From an uncultured Flavobacteriales bacterium (lineage in GTDB: Bacteria; Bacteroidota; Bacteroidia; Flavobacteriales_D; Crocinitomicaceae): a DNA stretch of 64,000 nt. Positions within the stretch are counted from its first letter, which is position 1, and each line of letters starts with the position of its first letter. The stretch is taken from assembly GCA_913054135.1 (NCBI GenBank), contig CAJXJK010000013.1, positions 1 to 64,000 of the forward strand, in the 5' to 3' direction. The position numbers and the translations under genes are program-made. Positions 1 to 7,845 of this stretch are shown piece after piece. The notes below the pieces were generated by a model, which was given only the letters and a program-made list of their open reading frames with translations, was not told the origin of the DNA and did not search any database.

Positions 1-40
1 GAGATCTACACTCTTTCCCTACACGACGCTCTTCCGATCT
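1..40. other. Illumina P5/TruSeq adapter (artefact)
   Basis: The first 40 bases match the 3' part of the Illumina universal P5 adapter base for base, ending in ACACGACGCTCTTCCGATCT. This is known library sequence, not genomic DNA. The reading frame of the first gene is open right up to base 41, so the contig stops inside that gene. The window therefore starts at an untrimmed draft-contig end. Confidence 0.97.
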
Positions 41-41
41 G

Positions 42-956
42 TCTAAACCTTGGATCTGTACATTTGAATATTTCATTCCAAGAGGCGCTCAAAAGAAAGA
101 GCTTTCAAATGCAGATAAAAAATATATTCAGAAGAATTGGAAACATATGGTTTCTGACAATTGCAAAAGACTAATAGCACTGTCAAAATGGGCTTATAAT
201 TCGCAAGAACAATACGTTAATTCCTTGGGGTATGATTTCAATTTGATTAAGGATAAATTAATAGTTCTCTACCCGCCACAAAAAATTTATGTCAATTCAA
301 TGGCTGAGAAGCATACTGGTGAGAAAATCAAATTTATATTTGTTGGTGGTGTTTTCTTTCATAAAGGAGGCATGGAAATTCTTAACGTTTTTGATAAAAT
401 GCTTTCTTCTGGTGCTCCAATTGAACTAGATATTATATCTAGTTTCACAACTGGTGATTTTGTTACAAGATCAAACGTAGATTCTGTCCAAAATGCGAAT
501 AAAATAATTGAAAAACATTCGGCCATTAGAAGTCACAATAAGTTAGAGAATCAAGAAGTAATGAAAATGATGAAGAATAGTGATATTGCACTGCTACCTT
601 CTTATGATGAGACTTTTGGATATTCTGTGCTTGAAGCACAGGCTTGCGGATGCCCTGTTATTTCAACTAATGGTGCCGCACTTTCTGAGATTAATAATGA
701 AGAATGTGGATGGTTAATTAACTTAAAAAAAGACGATCAACAGAGAACAGTGCCTAGAACAGAAGAAGCCAGGGCTGAAGCAACAAATATCATTGCATCC
801 AACCTAGAAAGAATCATCAATGAAATTCTTGATTCACCTCAAATAATCGAAGTAAAAGGCCAGAACTCTCTTGAGAGGATTAAGGAATTCCATAATGTTA
901 AATCATTTAAAGAAAAATTGAAAGAGATTTATATCTCGGCTATTTCAAAACCATGA
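42..956 (+). CDS. Glycosyltransferase family 4, 5'-truncated
   Basis: C-terminal part of a GT4 (GT-B fold) sugar transferase acting at the cytoplasmic face in surface-polysaccharide assembly. The frame is open from the adapter junction (first full codon at 42), well upstream of the first ATG at 147, so the true N-terminus lies outside the contig. The nucleotide-sugar-binding half is visible: a beta-strand/glycine segment (KFIFVGGVFFHKGG) followed by the E-x7-E motif of the family (ETFGYSVLEA) and a CGCPVIST segment. The stop overlaps the next start by 4 bases (ATGA), implying translational coupling. Donor and acceptor sugars cannot be told from sequence. Confidence 0.85.
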   Translation, partial: SKPWICTFEYFIPRGAQKKELSNADKKYIQKNWKHMVSDNCKRLIALSKWAYNSQEQYVNSLGYDFNLIKDKLIVLYPPQKIYVNSMAEKHTGEKIKFIFVGGVFFHKGGMEILNVFDKMLSSGAPIELDIISSFTTGDFVTRSNVDSVQNANKIIEKHSAIRSHNKLENQEVMKMMKNSDIALLPSYDETFGYSVLEAQACGCPVISTNGAALSEINNEECGWLINLKKDDQQRTVPRTEEARAEATNIIASNLERIINEILDSPQIIEVKGQNSLERIKEFHNVKSFKEKLKEIYISAISKP

Positions 957-1948
957 TTGAATCAAGCGAAAATATTAAAGTAACAGTCTTATTGCCGGTT
1001 TACAATGCAGAAAAGTACATTGCTGAAGCTGTCAATTCTGTTCTAAACCAAACCTTTGAGGATTTTGAATTGCTGATTCTTAATGATGGCTCAACAGATA
1101 AGTCTGTCGAAATTCTTAATTCAATAAAAGATGAGAGAATTTCGATTATTAATAACCCTAAAAATTTAGGTTTAATAGCAACTCTCAATAAGGGGTTAGA
1201 GCAGGCTAAAGGAAAGTACATAGCAAGGATGGATGCTGATGATGTTTGCTATCCAAATAGGTTTGAAGAGCAGGTGAAATTCTTAGATGAAAACGAAGAA
1301 TATGTGATAGTAGGTTCAAATTTTCTGAAATTTGGTTTCGAGAATGGAGAGTCGAATCTTTGGAATGAAGATGAGCAAATTAGAGTGGCTGTCTTTTTTG
1401 AAAGCCCAATGGCACATCCAACCACAATGTTTAGAAGAGATGTGATTTCTGCTAATGCGTTAACATATGATAAAAGATATCTTCATTTAGAAGATTGGGC
1501 GTTATGGTTCAAAATTCTACAATTCGGAAAAGCGAAAAATCTAGAGAATATACTGTTGAAGTACCGCCTAGAAGACCAAAATATTACAACTATTAACCAT
1601 CATTCAGTGACTGAAAGAGCGACTTCTTTTCTAGTTGATCATTTGTCACATTTGTACAAAGACGATTTGAAAAATTGGGCAGATATACACTGGGCAATAG
1701 CCAAGGGGAAGTTTATTCAAGATTCAATCAATGAATTGATGAGCGTAAGAAAAGATGTAAAAAACGCAATGGTTAATTATGGATTGAGCATCACTTCAAT
1801 TGATGACTTCTTCAAGCAAAAGAATGAACAAATGTTTTATGGTATTTCAAATAGTTCTGGTTTGAAAGCATTAAAGTTTGCCCGTAAAACAGGACAATTA
1901 AACTTGAAAACTTTAATTTATGGATTAAAGAAATGCATAAGGAAATAG
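953..1948 (+). CDS. Glycosyltransferase family 2
   Basis: GT-A fold inverting transferase, 331 residues. The N-terminus carries the GT2 pattern: VTVLLPVYNAEKYI near residue 10, NDGSTDKS near 45 and the metal-binding DxD-type segment ARMDADD near 90. There is no signal peptide or obvious transmembrane anchor, so it probably works on the inner face of the cytoplasmic membrane. It overlaps the preceding GT4 gene by 4 bases and is followed 3 bases later by another GT4 gene, so it belongs to the same transcript. It probably adds one sugar to a lipid-linked glycan; the specificity is unknown. Confidence 0.88.
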   Translation: MIESSENIKVTVLLPVYNAEKYIAEAVNSVLNQTFEDFELLILNDGSTDKSVEILNSIKDERISIINNPKNLGLIATLNKGLEQAKGKYIARMDADDVCYPNRFEEQVKFLDENEEYVIVGSNFLKFGFENGESNLWNEDEQIRVAVFFESPMAHPTTMFRRDVISANALTYDKRYLHLEDWALWFKILQFGKAKNLENILLKYRLEDQNITTINHHSVTERATSFLVDHLSHLYKDDLKNWADIHWAIAKGKFIQDSINELMSVRKDVKNAMVNYGLSITSIDDFFKQKNEQMFYGISNSSGLKALKFARKTGQLNLKTLIYGLKKCIRK

Positions 1949-1951
1949 CTG

Positions 1952-3166
1952 ATGAAGACAGAAAACAACAATAGGCTCTTTTTTTTTACTGCTCAATATC
2001 CTTTTGGGTTGAAAGAGGAATTTGTTGCAGCTGAAATTATTGGATTATCAAAAAGATTCAAAGAGATTGTTGTAGTACCATTTGGCCCTCTAGAAAACAT
2101 TGAAAGAGAATTACCTTCAAATTGTGTGTTGGAAAAAGTTGATTTGAATAAATCGAAATTGACATTAAGAGATAATTTGAGGCTCATCCAACTTCTAGTT
2201 TCTGAAATTTTCAAGTCGAAAAAGGGAGTTCATATTTTAAGAAAAAGTAGATCACTCAGAAGCGAAGCTGCGCAATCAATGAAGCTATCAAAGCAGTTCA
2301 TCCAAATGTTTGATTCACATAATGCCAGTGAGTCTGATTACTACTATTCTACTTGGATGAATGAAAGTGCCTTAGCTCTTGCATTTGTTCGCGAGAGATT
2401 GCCTCAGATAAATTTTACTATTCGAAATAGAGGCTATGACCTTTTTGATGAGAGAAGAGAAGGAAATTATATGCCTTTCAGAAATTACATTTTCAAACAT
2501 TCATCAAAAGTACTTGCGGTTTCTGAATTTGGGCGTGATTATTTAAGGGCTAAAAATGTTTATCCAGAAAAGATCCATTGCAATTATAATGGTGTTAAAG
2601 AAGGTAATTTTGAATTGAAATCTCTTAGCTCAAAGCTAACTCTAGTTTCTTGTTCTTACTTGTTACCCATTAAAAGGGTTGATGTTCTTGCCTCGGCACT
2701 TCATGAAATTGATTTTGAGCTCAAGTGGATTCATTTCGGAGATGGGCCTGAAGAGGATAAAATAAAAAGGATAGTTAATGATTTACCTAAGAACATAGAG
2801 ATTGAATTGAGAGGGGCAGTCAATCCTGCCGAAATAATCAAAGAATATGAGTCTGGTTTATGTGATGCCTTCATTCATCTGAGTGAATCAGAAGGTTTCG
2901 GTATGGCAATCTTAGAAGCGATAAGTCGAGGAATACCAACAATCCTTTATCCAGCTGGTGGCGTGAACGATTTTATGAGTGAATCTCATACTATAGAGAT
3001 AAAAGAACCTTTTAATGTAAATGCAGTGGTTGAGAGTATTAAGCTTTTTCAAACTAAGTTTTACAAAAACGAGGAGGTTCGGGCGGATGCATTTAATTTT
3101 TTCAAGTCGAAGTTCACTGAAGAGAAAAATCTTGATGAATTGTATGCCCACATCTTAGGAGATTAA
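1952..3166 (+). CDS. Glycosyltransferase family 4
   Basis: GT-B fold transferase of 404 residues. The second domain is recognisable: a hinge followed by SCSYLLPIKRVDVL, then GDGPEEDKI, then the family E-x7-E motif within SEGFGMAILEA and a GIPTILYPAGG segment. No export signal, so cytoplasmic. The start 3 bases after the previous stop fits a polycistronic glycan operon. An alternative such as a glycogen-synthase-like protein is unlikely given the neighbours. Acceptor and donor cannot be assigned. Confidence 0.86.
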   Translation: MKTENNNRLFFFTAQYPFGLKEEFVAAEIIGLSKRFKEIVVVPFGPLENIERELPSNCVLEKVDLNKSKLTLRDNLRLIQLLVSEIFKSKKGVHILRKSRSLRSEAAQSMKLSKQFIQMFDSHNASESDYYYSTWMNESALALAFVRERLPQINFTIRNRGYDLFDERREGNYMPFRNYIFKHSSKVLAVSEFGRDYLRAKNVYPEKIHCNYNGVKEGNFELKSLSSKLTLVSCSYLLPIKRVDVLASALHEIDFELKWIHFGDGPEEDKIKRIVNDLPKNIEIELRGAVNPAEIIKEYESGLCDAFIHLSESEGFGMAILEAISRGIPTILYPAGGVNDFMSESHTIEIKEPFNVNAVVESIKLFQTKFYKNEEVRADAFNFFKSKFTEEKNLDELYAHILGD

Positions 3167-3224
3167 ATATTCGTCTTAGGATTTAATAAGTGAAATTATT
3201 AATAGATTTGATTAAAAGAAAAGA

Positions 3225-4217
3225 ATGAAATTAGAAGGGAAAACGGTATTAGTTACAGGAGCGGATGGATTTATTGGATCTCATTTGACAGAGATGCTAG
3301 TGGCAAAAGGCTGTAAAGTGAAAGCACTTTCAGTTTATAATTCATTCAATTATTGGGGATGGTTAGAAAACATTTGTTGTCTAGACCAAATTGAAGTATT
3401 AAATGGTGACATACGTGACCCACACTATTGTAAACACATGACTAAAGGTGTTGATGTTGTTTTTCACTTGGCCGCCTTAATTGCAATCCCATATTCTTAT
3501 GTCGCGCCTACGTCTTATGTTGAAACAAACGTAAGCGGTACATTGAATGTTTGTCAAGCAGCCATGGAAAATGGTTGTGAAAAAATAATTCACACCTCTA
3601 CTTCTGAGGTTTACGGAAGTGCATTGTATGTTCCAATAGATGAAAAGCATCCTTTGCAACCTCAATCACCATATTCTGCTAGTAAAATTGGTGCTGATAA
3701 TATGGCAATGAGCTTTTATAATGCATTTGATTTGCCTGTAGTGACTGCAAGACCTTTTAATACTTACGGACCAAGACAATCTGCGAGAGCGGTAATACCG
3801 ACTATTATTTCGCAAATTGCAGCCGGAAATAAAGAAATTATGGTAGGTGATTTATCTCCTACGAGAGATTTCAATTTTGTTGAGGATACTTGCCGAGGGT
3901 TTGTTGCAATTGCCGAGTCTGATAAAGTGATTGGAAAAACCATCAATATTGGTTCAAACTTTGAAATTTCTATTAACGACACCTTTGAAATGATTAAAAA
4001 GGTAATGAATTCTGATGTGAATTTTGTCGTGGATCCTTCAAGAATTAGACCTGGTAAGTCAGAGGTTCAAAGGCTTTGGTGTGATAATTCATTAATCAAT
4101 GAACTCACCGGATTTGTTCCTGAAGTTAGTATAGAAGAAGGTCTGAGGAGAACTGCCGAATGGTTTACAAACCCAGATAATTTGAAGAATTATAAAACAA
4201 ATATTTACAATGTCTAA
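3225..4217 (+). CDS. Extended SDR: NAD-dependent nucleotide-sugar epimerase/dehydratase (LegB-like)
   Basis: 330-residue extended short-chain dehydrogenase/reductase. The Rossmann NAD site GADGFIGSH covers residues 12-20 (GxxGxxG), the catalytic pair is Y150-x3-K154 (YSASK), and a substrate-loop RPFNTYGP motif follows. The N-terminus with YNSFNYWGWL resembles the LegB-like branch (4,6-dehydratases for N-acetylhexosamine nucleotides), but the neighbours are not a legionaminic acid pathway, so the exact reaction stays open. It ends in an 8-base overlap (ATGTCTAA) with the nucleotidyltransferase gene, suggesting tight coupling in making one activated sugar. Confidence 0.85.
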   Translation: MKLEGKTVLVTGADGFIGSHLTEMLVAKGCKVKALSVYNSFNYWGWLENICCLDQIEVLNGDIRDPHYCKHMTKGVDVVFHLAALIAIPYSYVAPTSYVETNVSGTLNVCQAAMENGCEKIIHTSTSEVYGSALYVPIDEKHPLQPQSPYSASKIGADNMAMSFYNAFDLPVVTARPFNTYGPRQSARAVIPTIISQIAAGNKEIMVGDLSPTRDFNFVEDTCRGFVAIAESDKVIGKTINIGSNFEISINDTFEMIKKVMNSDVNFVVDPSRIRPGKSEVQRLWCDNSLINELTGFVPEVSIEEGLRRTAEWFTNPDNLKNYKTNIYNV

Positions 4218-4926
4218 AAGAGCAATCATATTGGCTGGAGGAAAAGGGACAAGGTTGAGACCTTATACAATCGTGTTACCTAAACCTTTGGTTCCGCTTG
4301 GAGATTATCCAATATTAGAAATCATTGTAAGGCAATTAGTAGATGCTGGCTTTGATCACATAACAATGACAGTCAATCATCAAGCTGACATGATTAAAGC
4401 ATTTTTTGGAGATGGTTCTAAATGGAATGTGAAAATAGATTATTCTCTTGAGGACAAACCGCTTTCAACAATGGGCCCTCTAAGCCTAATTGACGACTTG
4501 CCAGATAATTTTTTGGTTATGAATGGTGATATTTTGACTGATTTGAAATTTGCAGCTTTTCATGATGAGCATGTTAAATCAAATTCAATATTTACCATTA
4601 GTTCTTACGTGAGAGAACATGTTAATTTATACGGAGTTCTGGAGGTAAGTGATCAAAAAAGATTGACAGATTTTCACGAGAAACCCGTTACACGATTTGA
4701 AGTTAGTATGGGGATTTACATGCTTAATAAAGAAGTTTTAAACTATATTCCTCACAATGAACCTTATGGGTTCGATACACTGATGCTTGATTTAATAAAA
4801 GCCGAAAAGAACGCAACTGTTAATTGCTTTGACGGTTATTGGTTGGATATTGGACGACCAGATGATTACATAGAGGCTACAGAACAATTTGAATCAAACA
4901 AACACTTATTTTTAAAAGATGTCTAA
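4210..4926 (+). CDS. Sugar-1-phosphate nucleotidyltransferase
   Basis: 238-residue nucleotidyltransferase that would join a sugar-1-phosphate to a nucleoside triphosphate. Visible motifs: the signature GGKGTRLRP at residues 10-18, the KPLVPLG loop, and MNGDIL near residue 105 holding the metal-binding aspartate. The length matches RfbA/HddC-type enzymes without a hexapeptide acyltransferase tail. It overlaps the genes on both sides by 8 bases (ATGTCTAA each time). Sandwiched between two SDR genes, it likely supplies the activated sugar that they modify. The base (dTDP, GDP, UDP) cannot be decided by eye. Confidence 0.87.
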   Translation: MSKRAIILAGGKGTRLRPYTIVLPKPLVPLGDYPILEIIVRQLVDAGFDHITMTVNHQADMIKAFFGDGSKWNVKIDYSLEDKPLSTMGPLSLIDDLPDNFLVMNGDILTDLKFAAFHDEHVKSNSIFTISSYVREHVNLYGVLEVSDQKRLTDFHEKPVTRFEVSMGIYMLNKEVLNYIPHNEPYGFDTLMLDLIKAEKNATVNCFDGYWLDIGRPDDYIEATEQFESNKHLFLKDV

Positions 4927-5773
4927 AGTATTTGTTTCAGGATCTTCTGGGGCAATTGGTCAACATCTTGTCCGAAAATTACAATCCCTTAATTATGAAA
5001 TCATAGGTCAAAAGCGTGGTTTGAGGGTAGAAGAGGACGAATATTTTGAGAAAATTTCTGCCCCGTCATCTATAAATGTTTTCTATCATTTGGCAGCTAA
5101 GAGTTTTGTGCCTGATAGTTGGGAGAACCCAGCAGATTTTATCGAAGCTAATGTTTTAGGAACACAAAAGGTGATAGATTTCTGCATTGCAAATAAGATT
5201 CGATTAGTATTCGTGAGCAGTTACGCCTATGGCAAGCCTGATTATCTGCCAATTGATGAAGAGCATCATGTGAAGTGGGCGAACCCTTATGGTATGAGCA
5301 AGATGATGGCTGAAGAGCTTTGTAAGTTTTACTCAAATAATTCTGGTCTAGATTGCACCATTGTGCGTCCATTTAACGTTTACGGCACACTAGCAAACGA
5401 AAAACTCTTAATTCCAGAGATCATTGATCAGATTAGGAATCAGAAAGAAATCAAGGTTAGGGATTTAGCTCCTAAAAGAGACTATGTTTATATTGATGAT
5501 TTAATTGACTTCTTAAGTTTGCTTTTAGATTCAAGTCCAAATTTGATTTACAATGTAGGTAGCGGAGTTTCTTTATCTGTTGGAGAGATAATAAGTATTT
5601 GTCAAGAGGTATTTGAGACCAACTTGGACGTGATTTCAGATGAAGTGATCAGACAAAATGAAATTTCTGAAACTAGAAGTAGTGTTCAACTTGCAAATAA
5701 TGATTTCGACTGGACTCCAAAAGTTGATTTTAAAAAAGGGATTCAATTGATTAAAAAGAAATTGAATGCCTAA
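4919..5773 (+). CDS. Extended SDR: NAD(P)-dependent sugar epimerase/reductase
   Basis: 284-residue extended SDR. The dinucleotide site GSSGAIG covers residues 8-14, the catalytic Y124-x3-K128 lies in NPYGMSK, and RPFNVYG follows as the substrate-binding segment. It is shorter than the SDR two genes upstream and resembles the RMD/GDP-4-keto-sugar reductase or NDP-sugar epimerase groups. It overlaps both flanking genes by 8 bases. Together with the upstream dehydratase and nucleotidyltransferase it plausibly completes one nucleotide-activated deoxy sugar used by the surrounding glycosyltransferases; that is inference from context. Confidence 0.82.
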   Translation: MSKVFVSGSSGAIGQHLVRKLQSLNYEIIGQKRGLRVEEDEYFEKISAPSSINVFYHLAAKSFVPDSWENPADFIEANVLGTQKVIDFCIANKIRLVFVSSYAYGKPDYLPIDEEHHVKWANPYGMSKMMAEELCKFYSNNSGLDCTIVRPFNVYGTLANEKLLIPEIIDQIRNQKEIKVRDLAPKRDYVYIDDLIDFLSLLLDSSPNLIYNVGSGVSLSVGEIISICQEVFETNLDVISDEVIRQNEISETRSSVQLANNDFDWTPKVDFKKGIQLIKKKLNA

Positions 5774-6929
5774 GAGGGTTCTAATATTGATAGGGATTCC
5801 CAATTTTAATTATCATAACCCGAAGTCTGCTGTTTTGTCATATTTGAAGCAGATTGAACAAGCGTTTGAAGCCGAAGGACATGAAGTTGTACTTGATTTC
5901 AGAAATAAGCCAAATGTAAACGAAGATCACAGTGTTGCGATCAAAAAGAAGAGCGTTTCTCAACATATTAAGGATATCGTTAAGTTGTGGCCGTGGTTTT
6001 ACCATTCACTGGTCATGACGAAGTATTTGAAATCTCAGAATGAATTGTATGAAGAATTGGCGACTCTTGAACCTTTTGATTTAATCGTGGAGTTTCACAC
6101 AGTGGGATCTACAATAGGAGTGAGGTTGTCAGAATTATGGTCTGCTTCTCTTTCAGTTATTTTTGATTCTCCGGTAGATGAGCAATTCATAGAAATGTAT
6201 GGAACTAAAACTTGGAATTGGAATTCAATTATTGAATCAGAAAAAAAGACTCTTCAATCAGCTGATAAAATCATGTACTATTCAAGACCTTGCCAAAAAT
6301 ATATTGAAAAAAAGTATGATATAAAAGGACAGGTAAACATTCTTCCATGTGTGCTCACTAAAGAGAATCACGTTGAAAGAGTAAGTTCAGATCTGTTCTA
6401 CATAGGTTTTATTGGTTCTTTTCTTTCTTGGCATAAACTCGACTTGCTTGTGCAAGCTTTCGAAGAATTTTATAGACGTCATAATGATGCGAGGTTGATT
6501 CTTGTGGGGTATGGAGAAGAATGGAATAAAATAAAGAAGATGGTTTCTTCTTCTGATGCAAGCAGTGCGATTGAGATGACAGGTTTTGTGAATGAAGAGG
6601 AGTTAAACCACTATAAAAGCATATTCACGATTGCAACTATGCCAGGTTCTAATTGGTATGGCTCTCCTTTGAAACTATTTGAGTATGCTCAAGCCTCTAT
6701 TCCTTTCATATCTCCTGTATCTGATACAGTTTCTGATATATTCGAGCCGAACAAACATTGTTTATTTGTTGAAAGAGAAGATGAAAAAGGATCATTATTG
6801 GATGCTCTTGAAACCATGTATTCGAAGGGCGAAAAGAGAGAATTAATGGGTAAATCAGCAAACCAAATGGTGAAGGATAATTACAATAAAAAGACCTATC
6901 AAGAAAAGCTAATTAATTGCCTAGCTTAG
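5766..6929 (+). CDS. Glycosyltransferase family 4-like
   Basis: 387-residue GT-B fold protein. The C-terminal domain shows the GFIGSFLSWHKLDLL strand-loop, LVGYGEEWNKI, and the donor-binding SPLKLFEYAQASIPFI segment typical of GT4 enzymes. The N-terminal half is poorly conserved, as usual for acceptor domains. It starts inside the stop of the previous gene (ATGCCTAA, 8-base overlap) and converges with the next gene, overlapping it by 4 bases at the 3' ends. It is the last gene of the rightward glycan operon. Specificity unknown. Confidence 0.8.
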   Translation: MPKRVLILIGIPNFNYHNPKSAVLSYLKQIEQAFEAEGHEVVLDFRNKPNVNEDHSVAIKKKSVSQHIKDIVKLWPWFYHSLVMTKYLKSQNELYEELATLEPFDLIVEFHTVGSTIGVRLSELWSASLSVIFDSPVDEQFIEMYGTKTWNWNSIIESEKKTLQSADKIMYYSRPCQKYIEKKYDIKGQVNILPCVLTKENHVERVSSDLFYIGFIGSFLSWHKLDLLVQAFEEFYRRHNDARLILVGYGEEWNKIKKMVSSSDASSAIEMTGFVNEEELNHYKSIFTIATMPGSNWYGSPLKLFEYAQASIPFISPVSDTVSDIFEPNKHCLFVEREDEKGSLLDALETMYSKGEKRELMGKSANQMVKDNYNKKTYQEKLINCLA

Positions 6930-7843
6930 TTCAAAAGTCTTGCAATTTTAATGTAAGTTCTTAATCCAAACACCTTAAAAACAACTTTGAGTTTTCCAAG
7001 CTCTGAAATAGAAATTGGAAAAACTTGATTCCAAAATTCTAATTCTTTTAACCATGTGTTTTTCTGAGAAGAATTGTCACTATGAATTAATGATTGAAGA
7101 TAGGTTTGATGAATCTTGTTCATAGCTTTTGAAGAGCTCTTTATGTCGAATTTTAGAAATTCATCCTTGTAATTAATTATCAAAGCGCAGAGGGTGTCAC
7201 TGACAAATACCCAGTTTGAAGAAAGAGATTCCTTAAGTCTTCTAGAATGAAAAAAGTCTCCCTTTATATAGCCAACTTTGAGTCCTGCAATTATCAATTT
7301 GATGTGCAAATCCCAGTCTTGACCAACAATTAAGTCAGGGGTGTAGCCTCCAACTTTTTCCAAAGCTGATTTTTTATAAAGCGGATTTCCAGAGGTGATG
7401 ACCTCAGAAATTCCCACTTCAATTTCATTTCCGATTATGTGTTCAAACTTATGTTGTTCCAGTACTTTGGTTAAATAATGGTTTAGAACACTTCTGTCTG
7501 ACACTACCCAGTCAACATCTTGCTCTTCAATAGCCTTCATTTGGATGTTTAACTTATCTGTTTTAATGATATCATCTGAATCTAAGAATTGGATGAAATC
7601 ACCTTTAGCCAAATTGAAGCCCTTGGCTCTAGCAAATGATGCTCCTTTTTTAGGCTCAATCGCTATTGTAATTCTAGAATCTTTTTTCTGTAGTTCATTT
7701 AGAATGTTCAGAGTTTGATCAGTCGATCCATTGTCAACACAAATAATCTCCATCTCGAGAATGTCTTGATCAATAATACTTTGGATAGTCTCATCAATGA
7801 AGTCGGCAGAATTGTAACATGGTATGATGACAGAAACTTTCAC
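6926..7843 (-). CDS. Glycosyltransferase family 2
   Basis: 305-residue GT-A transferase read leftward. The N-terminus reads VSVIIPCYNSADFI, then VDNGSTD, then the metal-binding segment QFLDSDD near residue 90, the standard GT2 order. A later GQDWDLHIKL matches the ED-type catalytic region. It lies two bases downstream of the CotH-like gene, with which it forms a short leftward operon converging on the main glycan operon. No membrane segment is evident. It probably elongates a cell-surface glycan. Confidence 0.87.
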   Translation of the reverse strand: MKVSVIIPCYNSADFIDETIQSIIDQDILEMEIICVDNGSTDQTLNILNELQKKDSRITIAIEPKKGASFARAKGFNLAKGDFIQFLDSDDIIKTDKLNIQMKAIEEQDVDWVVSDRSVLNHYLTKVLEQHKFEHIIGNEIEVGISEVITSGNPLYKKSALEKVGGYTPDLIVGQDWDLHIKLIIAGLKVGYIKGDFFHSRRLKESLSSNWVFVSDTLCALIINYKDEFLKFDIKSSSKAMNKIHQTYLQSLIHSDNSSQKNTWLKELEFWNQVFPISISELGKLKVVFKVFGLRTYIKIARLLN

Positions 7844-7845
7844 AA

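Noticed and set aside
147-956. Start of the first glycosyltransferase at the ATG at 147
   Set aside because: The frame is open back to the adapter and encodes protein-like sequence, so the ATG is internal.
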